Origin: CF-46 sp963760735
Lineage (GTDB): Bacteria > Chloroflexota > Limnocylindria > Limnocylindrales > CSP1-4
DNA: 64,000 nt
Assembly (NCBI GenBank): GCA_963760735.1
Contig: CAVXEB010000007.1
Span: 1 to 64,000, forward strand
Direction: 5' to 3'
Shown here: piece after piece, positions 8,178 through 17,525 of the stretch
Layout: the number at the start of each line of letters is the position of its first letter
Numbering within the stretch: position 1 is the stretch's first letter
Position numbers and translations under genes: made by a program
Notes under the pieces: model-generated
Told to the model about the DNA's origin: nothing
Databases searched by the model: none
Seen by the model: only the letters and a program-made list of their open reading frames with translations

Positions 8178-9890
8178 ATGTCAACCGGTGATCTCCTGAC
8201 GCTCGTCGTGCTCGGGGTCGCGATCCTCATCACGACCCCGATCCTCGGCCGCTACATCCACAAGGTCATGGAGGGCGAGCGAACCCTCCTGAGCCCCGTG
8301 CTGCGGCCCGTCGAGCGCGTGGTCTACCGGGTCTGCGGGATCGACGAGACGTCCGAGCAGACCTGGAAGGGTTACACGGTGAGCGTCCTCGTCATGGCGC
8401 TCGTCGCGATCGTCGCCGGCTACATCGTGTTCCGCCTGCAGGACGTCCTGCCGTTCAACCAGGGCGGGATCCCCCCGATGACGCCCGATCTCGCGTTCAA
8501 CACGTCGGTGAGCTTCGAGACGAACACGAACTGGCAGAACTACTCCGGCGAGTCCGGCGCGACCTACCTGACCCAGGCCACGGTCCTCGCGGTCCGCAAC
8601 TTCACCTCGGCCGCGACCGGCCTGGCGGTGGCGATCGCCCTGATCCGGGGCCTGACCCGGCGCAGCGCAAAGACCCTCGGCAACTACTGGGTCGACCTGA
8701 CCCGTGGCGTCCTCTATCTCCTCCTCCCGGTCTCGATCATCGGCGCCCTGATCCTCGTCTGGCAGGGCGTTCCGCAGACGTGGGACCCGACCCACACCGT
8801 CACGACGCTCCAGGGGGCGCAGCAGAACATCGCTCTCGGCCCGATCGCCTCCCAGGAATGGATCAAGGAGATGGGCAACAACGGCGGCGGCTTCATGAAC
8901 GCGAACTCGTCCCATCCGTTCGAGAGCCCGACGCCGCTTACCAACTGGCTCGAGATCTTCGCCCTCCTCGCCTCGGCGTTCGCCCTGACCTACACCTTCG
9001 GCCGATATGCCGGCAACCAGCGCCAGGGCTGGACGATCTTCGGGGCGATGGCGGCCATCCTCCTCATCGGGGCGGTGGGCGCGATGCACGTCGAGTTCGT
9101 CGGCAACCCGCTGTTCCCGGCCGGTGTCGACCAGGCAGGCATCGGCAGCATGGAAGGCAAGGAGACCCGCTTCGGCGCGGCCGTCGGCGGTCTGTTCATG
9201 GCCGCGACGACGGGCACGAGCACAGGCGCGATCAACTCGTGGCACGACTCCGCCCAGCCGATCGCAGGGCTCGTCCCGCTCTTCAACATGGAGCTCGGCG
9301 AGGTCACCCCGGGCGGCATCGGGGCCGGCATGTACGGCATGCTCATCATCGGCGCCATCCTCGCGGTGTTCATCGCCGGCCAGATGGTCGGCCGGACGCC
9401 GGAGTACCTCGGCAAGAAGGTCGAGGCGTTCGAGATCAAGATGGCGATGATCACCGCGCTGGTCCTCGGCGCGAGCATCCTCGGCTTCACGGCCCTCGCC
9501 AGTGCGCTTCCGGAAGGCCAGGCCGGGCCGCTCAACCTCGGCTCCCACGGGTTCAGCGAGATCCTCTACGCCTTCTCCAGCCAGACCGGCAACAACGGCT
9601 CCGCCTTTGCCGGGCTGACGGGCAACACACCGTTCTACAACGTCACCGGCGGCCTGGCGATGCTCATCGGCCGCTACGGGATGATCGTGCCGATCCTCGC
9701 GCTCGCCGGCTCGATGGCCGCCAAGCGACGCGTCGCGCCCTCGCTGGGGACGTTCCCGACGACAGGCGTCCTGTGGTCGATCCTGCTCATCGGCGTCGTC
9801 GTCATCGTCGGAGCCCTGACGTTCTTCCCGGCCCTGTCCCTGGGGCCGATCGTCGAGCAGTTCATCCAGAACGCCGGAAAGGCCGCTTGA
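8178..9890 (+). CDS. kdpA: KdpA, potassium-binding and channel subunit of K+-transporting ATPase
   Basis: 570-aa polytopic membrane protein, the potassium-selective pore of the high-affinity KdpFABC pump; the length is normal for the family. The four pore-loop repeats can be followed: FNTSVSFETNTNWQNYSGE (first filter), EMGNNGGGFMNANSSHPFE (second), TTGTSTGAINS (third) and SSQTGNNGSAFAGL (fourth). About ten membrane helices are predicted. The ATG at 8178 lies just after the kdpF stop and gives the usual N-terminus; an upstream in-frame start would run into kdpF. kdpB follows after 4 bp. Confidence 0.96.
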   Translation: MSTGDLLTLVVLGVAILITTPILGRYIHKVMEGERTLLSPVLRPVERVVYRVCGIDETSEQTWKGYTVSVLVMALVAIVAGYIVFRLQDVLPFNQGGIPPMTPDLAFNTSVSFETNTNWQNYSGESGATYLTQATVLAVRNFTSAATGLAVAIALIRGLTRRSAKTLGNYWVDLTRGVLYLLLPVSIIGALILVWQGVPQTWDPTHTVTTLQGAQQNIALGPIASQEWIKEMGNNGGGFMNANSSHPFESPTPLTNWLEIFALLASAFALTYTFGRYAGNQRQGWTIFGAMAAILLIGAVGAMHVEFVGNPLFPAGVDQAGIGSMEGKETRFGAAVGGLFMAATTGTSTGAINSWHDSAQPIAGLVPLFNMELGEVTPGGIGAGMYGMLIIGAILAVFIAGQMVGRTPEYLGKKVEAFEIKMAMITALVLGASILGFTALASALPEGQAGPLNLGSHGFSEILYAFSSQTGNNGSAFAGLTGNTPFYNVTGGLAMLIGRYGMIVPILALAGSMAAKRRVAPSLGTFPTTGVLWSILLIGVVVIVGALTFFPALSLGPIVEQFIQNAGKAA

Positions 9891-9894
9891 TCCC

Positions 9895-12075
9895 ATGACT
9901 GTCAGTCGTTCCCTGTTCTCGGTCGACCTCGGCCGCGGCACGCGGCGGTTCCAGCGGTTCGTCACGCTCGGTGGCGAGAAGCCGTCCGGCGCCGAGCCGC
10001 CCCAGCCCCGCGGCATCCTCGACCCGGATCAGCTCCGGTCCGCCATTCCCCAGGCCTTCCGCAAGCTGGACCCCCGTCTCCTGATCAAGAACCCGGTGAT
10101 GTTCGTCGTCGAGATCACCGCGGCGCTCGTCACGATCATCGCGATCGGCAACGCGACCGGCATCCAGACCACGGCCGAATCGGGCGGCCTGGGCTTCCAG
10201 ATCCAGATCGCTGCGTGGCTGTGGTTCACGGTCCTGTTCGCCACGTACGCCGAGGCCGTCGCCGAGGCGCGTGGGCGGGCCCAGGCGGCCACGCTTCGCA
10301 AGACCCGCTCGGAGACGTCCGCCCATCGCCGCCTCGCCGACGGGACGCTTGAGAGCGTCGGGTCGTCCGAGCTCCGCAAGGGCGACGTCATCGTCGTCGA
10401 AGCGGGCGAGACGATCGCCGGCGACGGCGACGTCATCGAGGGGATCGGCTTCGTCAATGAGGCCGCGATCACCGGCGAATCGGCACCCGTGCTCAAGGAG
10501 CCGGGCACCGACATCCGCAGCTCGGTCACCGGCGGGACGACCCTGACGAGCGACCGGCTCGTCATCGAGGTCACAACCAACCCGGGCGAGACCTTCCTCG
10601 ACCGGATGATCGCGCTCGTCGAGGGCGCGAAGCGCCAGCGGACCCCGAACGAGATCGCGCTCGCGATCCTCCTCGCCGGCCTGACGTTCATCTTCCTGAT
10701 GGCGACCGTCACGCTCCGCCCGTTCGGGGAGTTCGCGGGTTCCGCCGTGGGCACGGTGTCGCTCGTCGCGCTGCTCGTCTGCCTGATCCCGACAACGATC
10801 GGCGGCCTGCTGTCGGCGATCGGCATCGCCGGCATGGACCGGGTCGCCCGCTTCAACGTCCTCGCGATGAGCGGCCGGGCGGTCGAGGCCTCCGGCGACG
10901 TCGACGTGATCCTGCTCGACAAGACGGGAACGATCACCTACGGCAACCGGCTTGCGGCGTCGATCACGCCGGCGCCGGGCGTGAGCGAGGGCGAGGCCCT
11001 CAACGCAGCCCTGATCAGCTCGATCAAGGACGAGACGCCCGAGGGCCGCTCGATCGCCGAGCTCGCCCGGAAGCGGCTCTCCGCCCTGAGCCTGCCCGGC
11101 GGCAGCGACGACCAGGCCGGCTACGACAAGCTCGCTGCGTCGATCACCGAGGAGATCCCGTTCCGTGCCGAAACCCGGACCAGCGGGGTCCGGACGGCCG
11201 GCGGCGGGCTGATCGTGAAGGGCGCCGTCGATGCGATCGGCGCCGATCTCGACGGGACGATGCCGGCCGAGATCCTTGCCGAGACGGACCGAATCGCGGA
11301 CGCGGGTGCGACGCCGCTCGCGATCCGCAACAACGGTCGGGTGCTCGGCCTGATCGAGCTGAAGGACACCATCAAGGAGGGCCTGCCGGAGCGCTTTGCC
11401 GAGTTCCGTCGGATGGGCATCCGCACGGTGATGATCACCGGCGACAACCCGCGGACGGCGGCGACGATCGCCCGCGAGGCCGGCGTCGACGACTTCATCG
11501 CCCAGGCCACGCCCGAGGACAAGATCGCCTTCATCCGCAAGGAGCAGGCGGACGGCCACCTCGTGGCGATGACGGGCGATGGGACGAACGACGCCCCGGC
11601 GGTCGCCCAGGCCGACGTCGGGATGGCGATGAACAGCGGGACGTCGGCGGCCAAGGAGGCGGCCAACATGGTCGACCTCGACTCGGACCCGACGAAGCTC
11701 CTCGAGGTCATCGCGATCGGCAAGCAGCTGCTGATCACGCGCGGCTCGATCACGACGTTCTCGATCGCCAACGACGTCGCGAAGTACTTCGCGATCCTGC
11801 CGGCGATGTTCATCGCCGTCTATCCGGAGCTCAACGGGCTGAACATCATGGGCCTGTCCACGCCGCAGAGCGCGATCCTGAGCGCCGTGATCTTCAACGC
11901 CCTGATCATCATCGCCCTGATCCCACTCGCCCTCCGCGGCGTCGGGTTCCGGCCCGCCCCGGCGAGCGACCTGCTCCGCCGCAACCTCGCCGTCTACGGG
12001 CTCGGCGGGATCATCGCCCCCTTCATCGGGATCAAGGTGATCGATCTCATCGTGACCGCCCTGCACCTCGCATAG
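9895..12075 (+). CDS. kdpB: KdpB, catalytic P-type ATPase subunit
   Basis: 726-aa P-type ATPase that hydrolyses ATP to drive potassium uptake with KdpA and KdpC in the cytoplasmic membrane. Seen directly: actuator-loop TGES at 193-196, phosphorylation motif DKTGT at 342-346 (D342 is the acceptor), a nucleotide-binding region with KGAVDAIG, hinge motif TGDNPRTA, and the Mg-binding GDGTNDAPA. Hydrophobic segments lie around 65-85, 255-310 and in the last ~150 residues. The N-terminus is about 35 residues longer than minimal KdpB proteins. Spacing of 4 bp to kdpA and 9 bp to kdpC shows a single operon. Confidence 0.96.
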   Translation: MTVSRSLFSVDLGRGTRRFQRFVTLGGEKPSGAEPPQPRGILDPDQLRSAIPQAFRKLDPRLLIKNPVMFVVEITAALVTIIAIGNATGIQTTAESGGLGFQIQIAAWLWFTVLFATYAEAVAEARGRAQAATLRKTRSETSAHRRLADGTLESVGSSELRKGDVIVVEAGETIAGDGDVIEGIGFVNEAAITGESAPVLKEPGTDIRSSVTGGTTLTSDRLVIEVTTNPGETFLDRMIALVEGAKRQRTPNEIALAILLAGLTFIFLMATVTLRPFGEFAGSAVGTVSLVALLVCLIPTTIGGLLSAIGIAGMDRVARFNVLAMSGRAVEASGDVDVILLDKTGTITYGNRLAASITPAPGVSEGEALNAALISSIKDETPEGRSIAELARKRLSALSLPGGSDDQAGYDKLAASITEEIPFRAETRTSGVRTAGGGLIVKGAVDAIGADLDGTMPAEILAETDRIADAGATPLAIRNNGRVLGLIELKDTIKEGLPERFAEFRRMGIRTVMITGDNPRTAATIAREAGVDDFIAQATPEDKIAFIRKEQADGHLVAMTGDGTNDAPAVAQADVGMAMNSGTSAAKEAANMVDLDSDPTKLLEVIAIGKQLLITRGSITTFSIANDVAKYFAILPAMFIAVYPELNGLNIMGLSTPQSAILSAVIFNALIIIALIPLALRGVGFRPAPASDLLRRNLAVYGLGGIIAPFIGIKVIDLIVTALHLA

Positions 12076-12084
12076 GACCGTCCA

Positions 12085-12855
12085 ATGACCACCTTCCTTC
12101 GTCACCGGCTCTGGCCGGCAATCGCCCTCCTGATCGCCCTGACGGTCATCACCGGCGTGATCTACCCGGTCGTCGTCACGGCGGTCGCCCAGGTCGCGTT
12201 CAACCACCAGGCGAACGGCTCCATGGTCGTCACGTCCGATGGCCGAACGATCGGGTCCTCCCTGATCGGACAGGCGTTCGACCAGCCGCAGTATTTCTGG
12301 GGCCGGCCGTCGGCTGCCGGGAAGGGCTACGATGCAAGCAGCTCGGCGGGCAGCAACCTCGGACCGACCGATCCCCGTCTCGTGGGGTTCGTCCCCGGCG
12401 TGAACACCGTCGGCACCGATGGCTCCAAGTCGGCCACGAATCCGTTCGCAACCCCGGCGGACCCGTGGTGCGTGCCGACCGACTCTGACGGCAACGCGGT
12501 GATCAGCCCGAGCGCAGACCAGACGTACGCGATGAACCCCGATGGCACATATGTCTGCTACGCGAACACGATCCCGGAGCGAGCGATCGCGTTCCGGCAG
12601 GCCAATGGTCTCGCCGCCGACGCAGCCGTCCCGGTGGACATCGTGACCACCTCGGCGTCCGGTCTGGATCCGGAGATCAGCCCGGCTGCGGCCGACGTCC
12701 AGGTCGGCCGCGTCGCGACGGCCCGGAACCTGTCCGAGGCCGACGTCCGGGCCGCGGTCGCCCGCCACACCGAGCAGCCCCTGCTCGGCTTCCTCGGCGA
12801 GCCGCGGGTCAACGTCCTCATGCTCAACCTCGACCTCGATGGCCTGTTGAGTTGA
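12085..12855 (+). CDS. kdpC: KdpC subunit of K+-transporting ATPase
   Basis: 256-aa subunit anchored by one N-terminal membrane helix (WPAIALLIALTVITGVIYP); the bulk lies outside the membrane and assists KdpB nucleotide binding. Family motifs are visible: GSSLIGQAFDQPQYFWGRPSA near 55-75, SSAGSNLGPTDPRL near 85-100, VTTSASGLDPEISPAAA and VARHTEQPLLGFLGEPRVNV near the end. An insertion between about 105 and 160, containing two Cys residues, makes it longer than the usual ~190 aa. Its TGA overlaps the TTG start of the next gene. Confidence 0.94.
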   Translation: MTTFLRHRLWPAIALLIALTVITGVIYPVVVTAVAQVAFNHQANGSMVVTSDGRTIGSSLIGQAFDQPQYFWGRPSAAGKGYDASSSAGSNLGPTDPRLVGFVPGVNTVGTDGSKSATNPFATPADPWCVPTDSDGNAVISPSADQTYAMNPDGTYVCYANTIPERAIAFRQANGLAADAAVPVDIVTTSASGLDPEISPAAADVQVGRVATARNLSEADVRAAVARHTEQPLLGFLGEPRVNVLMLNLDLDGLLS

Positions 12856-14066
12856 ACGCCGACCCCGAGCGCGACGCGTTCGACGTCCGGCCGACGGGCG
12901 CGGAGATGCTCGCCCGCGTCCAGGCCGAGACGCCGAGCGCGCGGGGCCGGCTCCGTGTCTATCTGGGCATGGCGCCGGGCGTCGGGAAGACCTACCGGAT
13001 GCTCGAGGAGGGTCACCGCCGGGTCGCTCGAGGCACGGATCTCGTCGTCGGCTTCGTTGAGGGCCACGGCCGGCCGAACACGATCGCGCTCCTCGACGGG
13101 CTTGAGATTGTGCCGCGCCGGCACTTCGAGTACCGCGGTGTCGTCGTCGAGGAGATGGACACGGACGCGGTGATCGCCCGTCGCCCGACCGTCGCGCTCG
13201 TCGACGAGCTCGCCCACACGAACGTGCCGGGCTCGGCCCGGGCGAAACGCTGGGAGGACGTCGAGGCAATCCGCGACGCCGGCATCCACGTCGTGACCAC
13301 GATGAACGTCCAGCACCTCGAGAACGTCGCCGACGCGGTCGCGACGATCACCGGGGCCCCGGTGAACGAGCGCCTGCCGGAGGACGTCCTGCTCGGAGCC
13401 GACGAGATCGAGCTTGTCGACATGAGCCCGCACGCGCTGCGCCAGCGGATGAAGCACGGCAACGTCTATCCGCCGGATCGGACGCAGATCGCGCTCGACA
13501 AGTTCTTCACCGAGGCGAACCTCACCGCCCTCCGCGAGCTCTCGCTCCGGGTCGTCGCCCAGCGGGTGGAGGGCCAGCTCGAGGGCGCCTTCGCCGGACG
13601 CAGCCTGCCGCTGGTCACCGATCGCGTCCTCGTCCTGGTCGACGACAGCCCGGCGTCGATCCGGGCGATCCGGCGCGCGGCCAAGCTCGCGAGCGCGTTC
13701 CATGCGTCCCTGATCGCCGTCGTCGTCGAGACGCCCTCCTCGGAGCATCGCTCGTTCGACCGCAGCCGCGACCTCCAGGAAGCCGTCGACGACGCACTTG
13801 ACCTCGGGGCCGAGGTCGTCCGGGTGGAGGCACCCGACGTGGCGACCGGCCTGCTCCAGGCCGCCGAGGATCGGCGAGCCACCCAAGTCGTGCTGCCGCA
13901 TCGGGAGCTGACGGGCCTCCAGCGGCTGCGCGAACGATCCCTCGTGGATCGCGTCCTCGAGCGACTGCCCGACGTCGAGGTCCACGCCGTCGGCCCCCGG
14001 ATGCCTCAGGGGGGCGTCGCACCCGGCTCCCGGCCTCAGCGATCTGCGGAGGACGGCGCCGAGTAG
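12852..14066 (+). CDS. kdpD: KdpD N-terminal sensor domain plus Usp domain, without kinase
   Basis: 404-aa cytoplasmic protein equal to the input half of KdpD. Residues 30-240 form the KdpD domain with the nucleotide-binding signature GVGKT (43-47) and DELAHTNVPGS (118-128), followed by TTMNVQHLENV. Residues about 255-390 resemble a universal-stress-protein domain (VTDRVLVLVDDSPASIRAIRRA). It has no membrane, HisKA or HATPase domain; those are in the separate kinase at 4963. The TTG start overlaps the kdpC stop (TTGA) and no better start exists. Truncated KdpD proteins are known in some bacteria; having both halves at opposite ends of one operon is the point of interest. Its 3' end overlaps the convergent MFS gene by 31 bp. 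Confidence 0.9.
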   Translation: MNADPERDAFDVRPTGAEMLARVQAETPSARGRLRVYLGMAPGVGKTYRMLEEGHRRVARGTDLVVGFVEGHGRPNTIALLDGLEIVPRRHFEYRGVVVEEMDTDAVIARRPTVALVDELAHTNVPGSARAKRWEDVEAIRDAGIHVVTTMNVQHLENVADAVATITGAPVNERLPEDVLLGADEIELVDMSPHALRQRMKHGNVYPPDRTQIALDKFFTEANLTALRELSLRVVAQRVEGQLEGAFAGRSLPLVTDRVLVLVDDSPASIRAIRRAAKLASAFHASLIAVVVETPSSEHRSFDRSRDLQEAVDDALDLGAEVVRVEAPDVATGLLQAAEDRRATQVVLPHRELTGLQRLRERSLVDRVLERLPDVEVHAVGPRMPQGGVAPGSRPQRSAEDGAE

Positions 14067-15733
14067 AGCCCGAGGAGCCGCCCGCGGATGGCACCCCCGG
14101 CACCCACCAGGTCGAGGAACTCCGGGCCGTCGAGGGACAGCAGCGTCCCGTCGGCGGTCGCAGTCACCGTCGCGCTCCGCGGCGTTCCCCGCAGCAGGCC
14201 AAGCTCCCCGAAGAACGTGTCAGGACCGAGCGTCCGGAGCAGCTGCTCGGTGCCGTCGTCACCGCGCCGCGTCACCGCGAATGTCCCGCGCTGGACGAGG
14301 TAGAAGCGATCGGCCGGCTCGCCCTGCCGGACGATCGCCTGGCCGGCGGCGACCGGGATCGTCCGGAGCCGGCTGAGCGCCGCCTCGAGCTGAGGTGCCC
14401 CGACCCCGGCGAAGAGCGGCCCGCGGCTGACGCGGATCAGGGTGTCCTCGTCCGGCGTCGGTGGACGGGTCGTCGCGGGACCGATGAGGACGAGGCCGGC
14501 GACGACCGCGACCACGAGCAGCACGCCGGCCGGCCCGAGGACGGCGATCCCGAGCACACCGACCAGCACGGGCAGCAGGAGGGAGCCGATCACCTCGCCG
14601 AGCGTCCCCACGGTCATCAGCAGCCCGATCCCGCGGCCGCGGGTCGCGTCGGGCAGGATCCGCTGGAGGATCGTCGTGACGACGACGTCGACGAGGAAGT
14701 AGCCGAACGCGTACATGCCCATGCCGAGGAACGCGGCCGGCACGATCCGCGCCACGCTCAGGACGACGAGCGCGAGCGCCGCGACGATCGCCCCGGCGAG
14801 GAGCGGCGGGCCCAGCCGGCGGCGGAGGAGGAGGCCCCCCGCGGCGAGGCCGCCGATCACGCCGCCGACGCCGACGGCCGCCGTGAGGTAGCCCGTCGCC
14901 GCTTCGCTCGCGCCGAGGACGTCGGTCGCGAGCACGACGGTCAGGATCCCGAGCCCACCGTCGAAGGCGTACAGGACGGCAGCGATGAGGAGCAGGCCGG
15001 CAAGCGGCTTCAGCGGCACGGACCCCCAGCCTGGGGGCGCGGGACGGGGCGCCGCGTCGGCGGGGTCGGCGGGCTCGGCTCCGGCGGCGGAGGAACCCGG
15101 GTCGCCGGCGCCCTCGACCGGCATGTCGGGATGGATCGGACCCGTGGACGGCGGCAATCGCCAGAGGATGGCCACGATGACCAGGAAGGTCGCGGCGTTG
15201 ACCAGGAAGGCGAAGACGACGCCGCCGAGGGCAACGAGCAGCCCGCCGAGGGCCGGCCCGATGATGTAGCCGAGGTTGTCGAGCGTCGCCCACAGGCTGT
15301 TCGCCGGCCCCAGCTCGCGCTCGTCTCGAACGAGGTTCGTGATGTAGGCGCCGATCGCCGGGTAGAAGAAGCTCGAGCTGCACGTGGCGAGGACGGCGAG
15401 CGCGATGAGGACCGCGACCGGGCCGTCGGTCGCGACGACCCATGCCATGCCAAGCATGCAGGCGAACCGGGCGACGTCCGTGGCGAGGAGCACGAGCCGC
15501 CGGTCGAACCGGTCCGAGACGATCCCGGCCGGGATCGACAGCACGACGAACGGCAGCGCCCGCAGCGCCCCGAACAGCCCGACGACCACCGGATCGGCCG
15601 TCTCCCGATAGATCACGATCAGGATCGCGACCATGTAGAGCCAGTCGCCGATCGCGCTAACGAACTCCCCGCCGAGCAGCAGCGAGAGAGGACGGTTCGA
15701 CAGCAGGCCCCGATAGGCGGAGAGCGCGCTCAC
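14036..15733 (-). CDS. MFS transporter with C-terminal cyclic-nucleotide-binding domain
   Basis: 565-aa fusion. Residues 1-410 are a major facilitator with about 12 hydrophobic helices; the loop DRFDRRLVLLATD after helix 2 is the MFS motif A region, and the layout resembles the MFS_3/enterobactin-exporter-like group. A hydrophilic Pro/Ala-rich loop separates the two halves near 205-235. Residues about 430-560 form a CRP-type cNMP-binding domain: AGQAIVRQGEPADRFYLVQRG, then FFGELGLLRGTPRSATVTA, the phosphate-binding cassette. This suggests efflux gated or positioned by a nucleotide or by cytosolic binding; the substrate is unknown. It converges with the kdp operon, overlapping its last gene by 31 bp. 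Confidence 0.88.
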   Translation of the reverse strand: MSALSAYRGLLSNRPLSLLLGGEFVSAIGDWLYMVAILIVIYRETADPVVVGLFGALRALPFVVLSIPAGIVSDRFDRRLVLLATDVARFACMLGMAWVVATDGPVAVLIALAVLATCSSSFFYPAIGAYITNLVRDERELGPANSLWATLDNLGYIIGPALGGLLVALGGVVFAFLVNAATFLVIVAILWRLPPSTGPIHPDMPVEGAGDPGSSAAGAEPADPADAAPRPAPPGWGSVPLKPLAGLLLIAAVLYAFDGGLGILTVVLATDVLGASEAATGYLTAAVGVGGVIGGLAAGGLLLRRRLGPPLLAGAIVAALALVVLSVARIVPAAFLGMGMYAFGYFLVDVVVTTILQRILPDATRGRGIGLLMTVGTLGEVIGSLLLPVLVGVLGIAVLGPAGVLLVVAVVAGLVLIGPATTRPPTPDEDTLIRVSRGPLFAGVGAPQLEAALSRLRTIPVAAGQAIVRQGEPADRFYLVQRGTFAVTRRGDDGTEQLLRTLGPDTFFGELGLLRGTPRSATVTATADGTLLSLDGPEFLDLVGAGGAIRGRLLGLYSAPSSADR

Positions 15734-15790
15734 CGGCCGGCGACCACGTCGCCGATCGTCGGAGCTACGGCGCGCGCCGGAGGCTCGACG

Positions 15791-17372
15791 CTAGTCGACG
15801 ATTGTGTGGCTCTGCTCCCGCAGGAACTGGGCGACGTAGTACATCGACAGGCCGGCCTTGCCGGTCGATCCGGAACCCTTCCAGCCACCGAACGCCTGGA
15901 CGCCCGGCCACGCGCCGGTCGTCGCGCCGGCCCGGCGGTTGACGTACAGGACGCCGGCCTCGCAGGTGTCGAGGAAGCGCTGGACCTCGCCCTGGTCCTC
16001 GCTGTAGACGCCGGCGGTCAGCCCGTAGACGGAGTCATTGGCGAGCCGCAGCGCCTCGTCGAACGAATCGACGGCGTGGACGGCCGTGAACGGCGCGAAC
16101 AGCTCGTCGCGGAAGAGACGGTGGTCCGCCGGCAGGTTCCCGACGACGGTCGGCTCGACATAGAACCCCCGGTCCATGCCGCGATCGGACAGCCGCTCAC
16201 CGCCGGTGAACACGCGGCCATCGCGACGCGCCTCGGCGGTGGCGGCCTGGTGCCGATCGACCGCGCGCTGGTCGATCACGGGGCCGAGCCAGTTCTCGCG
16301 GACGAGCGGATCGCCGATCGTGATCGCCTCGGTCTTCTCGACGAGGAGCCGGACGAGCTCGTCGTGGACCGGCTTCTCCACGTAGACGCGGCTGTTCGCC
16401 GAGCATTTCTGCCCGCCGAAGCCGAACGCGCTCCGCATGATCCCTTCGGCCGCCTCGTCGAGGTCGGCGTGGCGAGAGACGACGGCCGGGTTCTTGCCGC
16501 CCATCTCCACGATCGTCGGCTTCGGATAGTCGCGGGAGAACGTCCGGTACAGGTCCATCCCGACCGCGTACGACCCAGTGAACACGATCCCGTCGACATC
16601 GGGGTTCTCGCGGAGCTCGGCACCGACGGTCTCGCCCGGGCCCATGACGAGGTTGATCACGCCGTCCGGCACGCCCGCCTCGCGGTACGCCTCGATCAGC
16701 TTGACGCCCGAGATCGGGGCGGCCGACGAGGGCTTGAAGACGACCGTGTTGCCGGCGAGCATCGCGGCCGCCGACGGACCGCACGACAGCGCCATCGGGA
16801 AGTTGAACGGGCTGATCACGGCGAACACGCCGTGCGGCCGGAGGATCGACTTCGTATGGACGGCCGTGTCGCCGAGGCTGTCCATCGGGTGCTCGTAGAA
16901 CTGGTTGTCCTCGGCCGTCTTCGCGTAGTAGCGGATCAGGTCAGCCGCCTCCTCGACCTCGCCGAGGGCCTCGATCCGGGTCTTTCCGACCTCGATCGCC
17001 ATCAGCCCGCCGTAGACCATCTGGCGCTCGCTGATCAGCTCCGCGGCGCGCTTCAGGATCTCGATCCGGCGCTCCCAGCCGAGGGCGAACCAGGCCGGCT
17101 GGGCGCGTCGGGCGGCCGCGATCGCGTCCTTCACGTCCTGGCGCGTGCCGGTCGCGAAGTGGCCCGAGGACGATGTCGCGATCGATCGGGCTGTGGACGG
17201 TGAACTCCCCCTGCCCGTCTCGCTCACGGCCGTCGACGAGGTTGCGATGGTGACCGTCGAGGAGCGTCTTCGCCTCGGCGAGGCCCGCCTCGTACTCGCG
17301 ATGGAGCTGCTCGTTGTCGGCGCGGAGGGTCGCGTAGGTGATCTTGAGACGCGGCTGCGACTCGGTCGTCAT
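15791..17372 (-). CDS. aldehyde dehydrogenase family protein (pyrroline-5-carboxylate dehydrogenase-like), one frameshift
   Basis: NAD(P)-dependent aldehyde dehydrogenase of about 527 residues, oxidising an aldehyde to the acid; the N-terminal part and length resemble glutamate-semialdehyde (P5C) dehydrogenases of proline breakdown. Seen: FNFPMALSCGPSAAAMLAGN, the general-base region TIVEMGGKNPAVV, the catalytic cysteine in FGFGGQKCSANSRVYVEK, and NRRAGATTGAWPGVQ near the end. The frame breaks at a CCC run (17163-17165): HSPIDRDIVLG in one frame continues as HFATGTRQDVKDA in another, so removing one base restores a single protein from ATG 17372. This looks like a homopolymer error. It is divergent from the M14 gene; no proline dehydrogenase is nearby, so substrate assignment is tentative. 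Confidence 0.88.
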
Positions 17373-17525
17373 CGGTCGGAAACCTCGGGAGCGGTGGGTC
17401 TCGGGAAGATTGCGGCCAGTCTAGCGCGGCGCCCGGCGGCGCCCGGCGGCGCCCGCGGGCGCCCCGCTGCGGTCGGGACGATCGTCTGGGTTGGCCGGGT
17501 TGCGCGGGTCGGTCATCCTGACGCC

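Noticed and set aside
9862..13269. Very long open frame (over 1,100 codons) on the minus strand opposite kdpB and kdpC
   Set aside because: It is antisense to firmly identified genes and its translation is Arg/Asp/Gly-rich without any domain; such antisense frames are a by-product of high GC codon use.
15131..17203. Long plus-strand frame opposite the MFS and aldehyde dehydrogenase genes
   Set aside because: Same antisense artefact; no domain or ribosome-binding site, and the minus-strand genes are clear.
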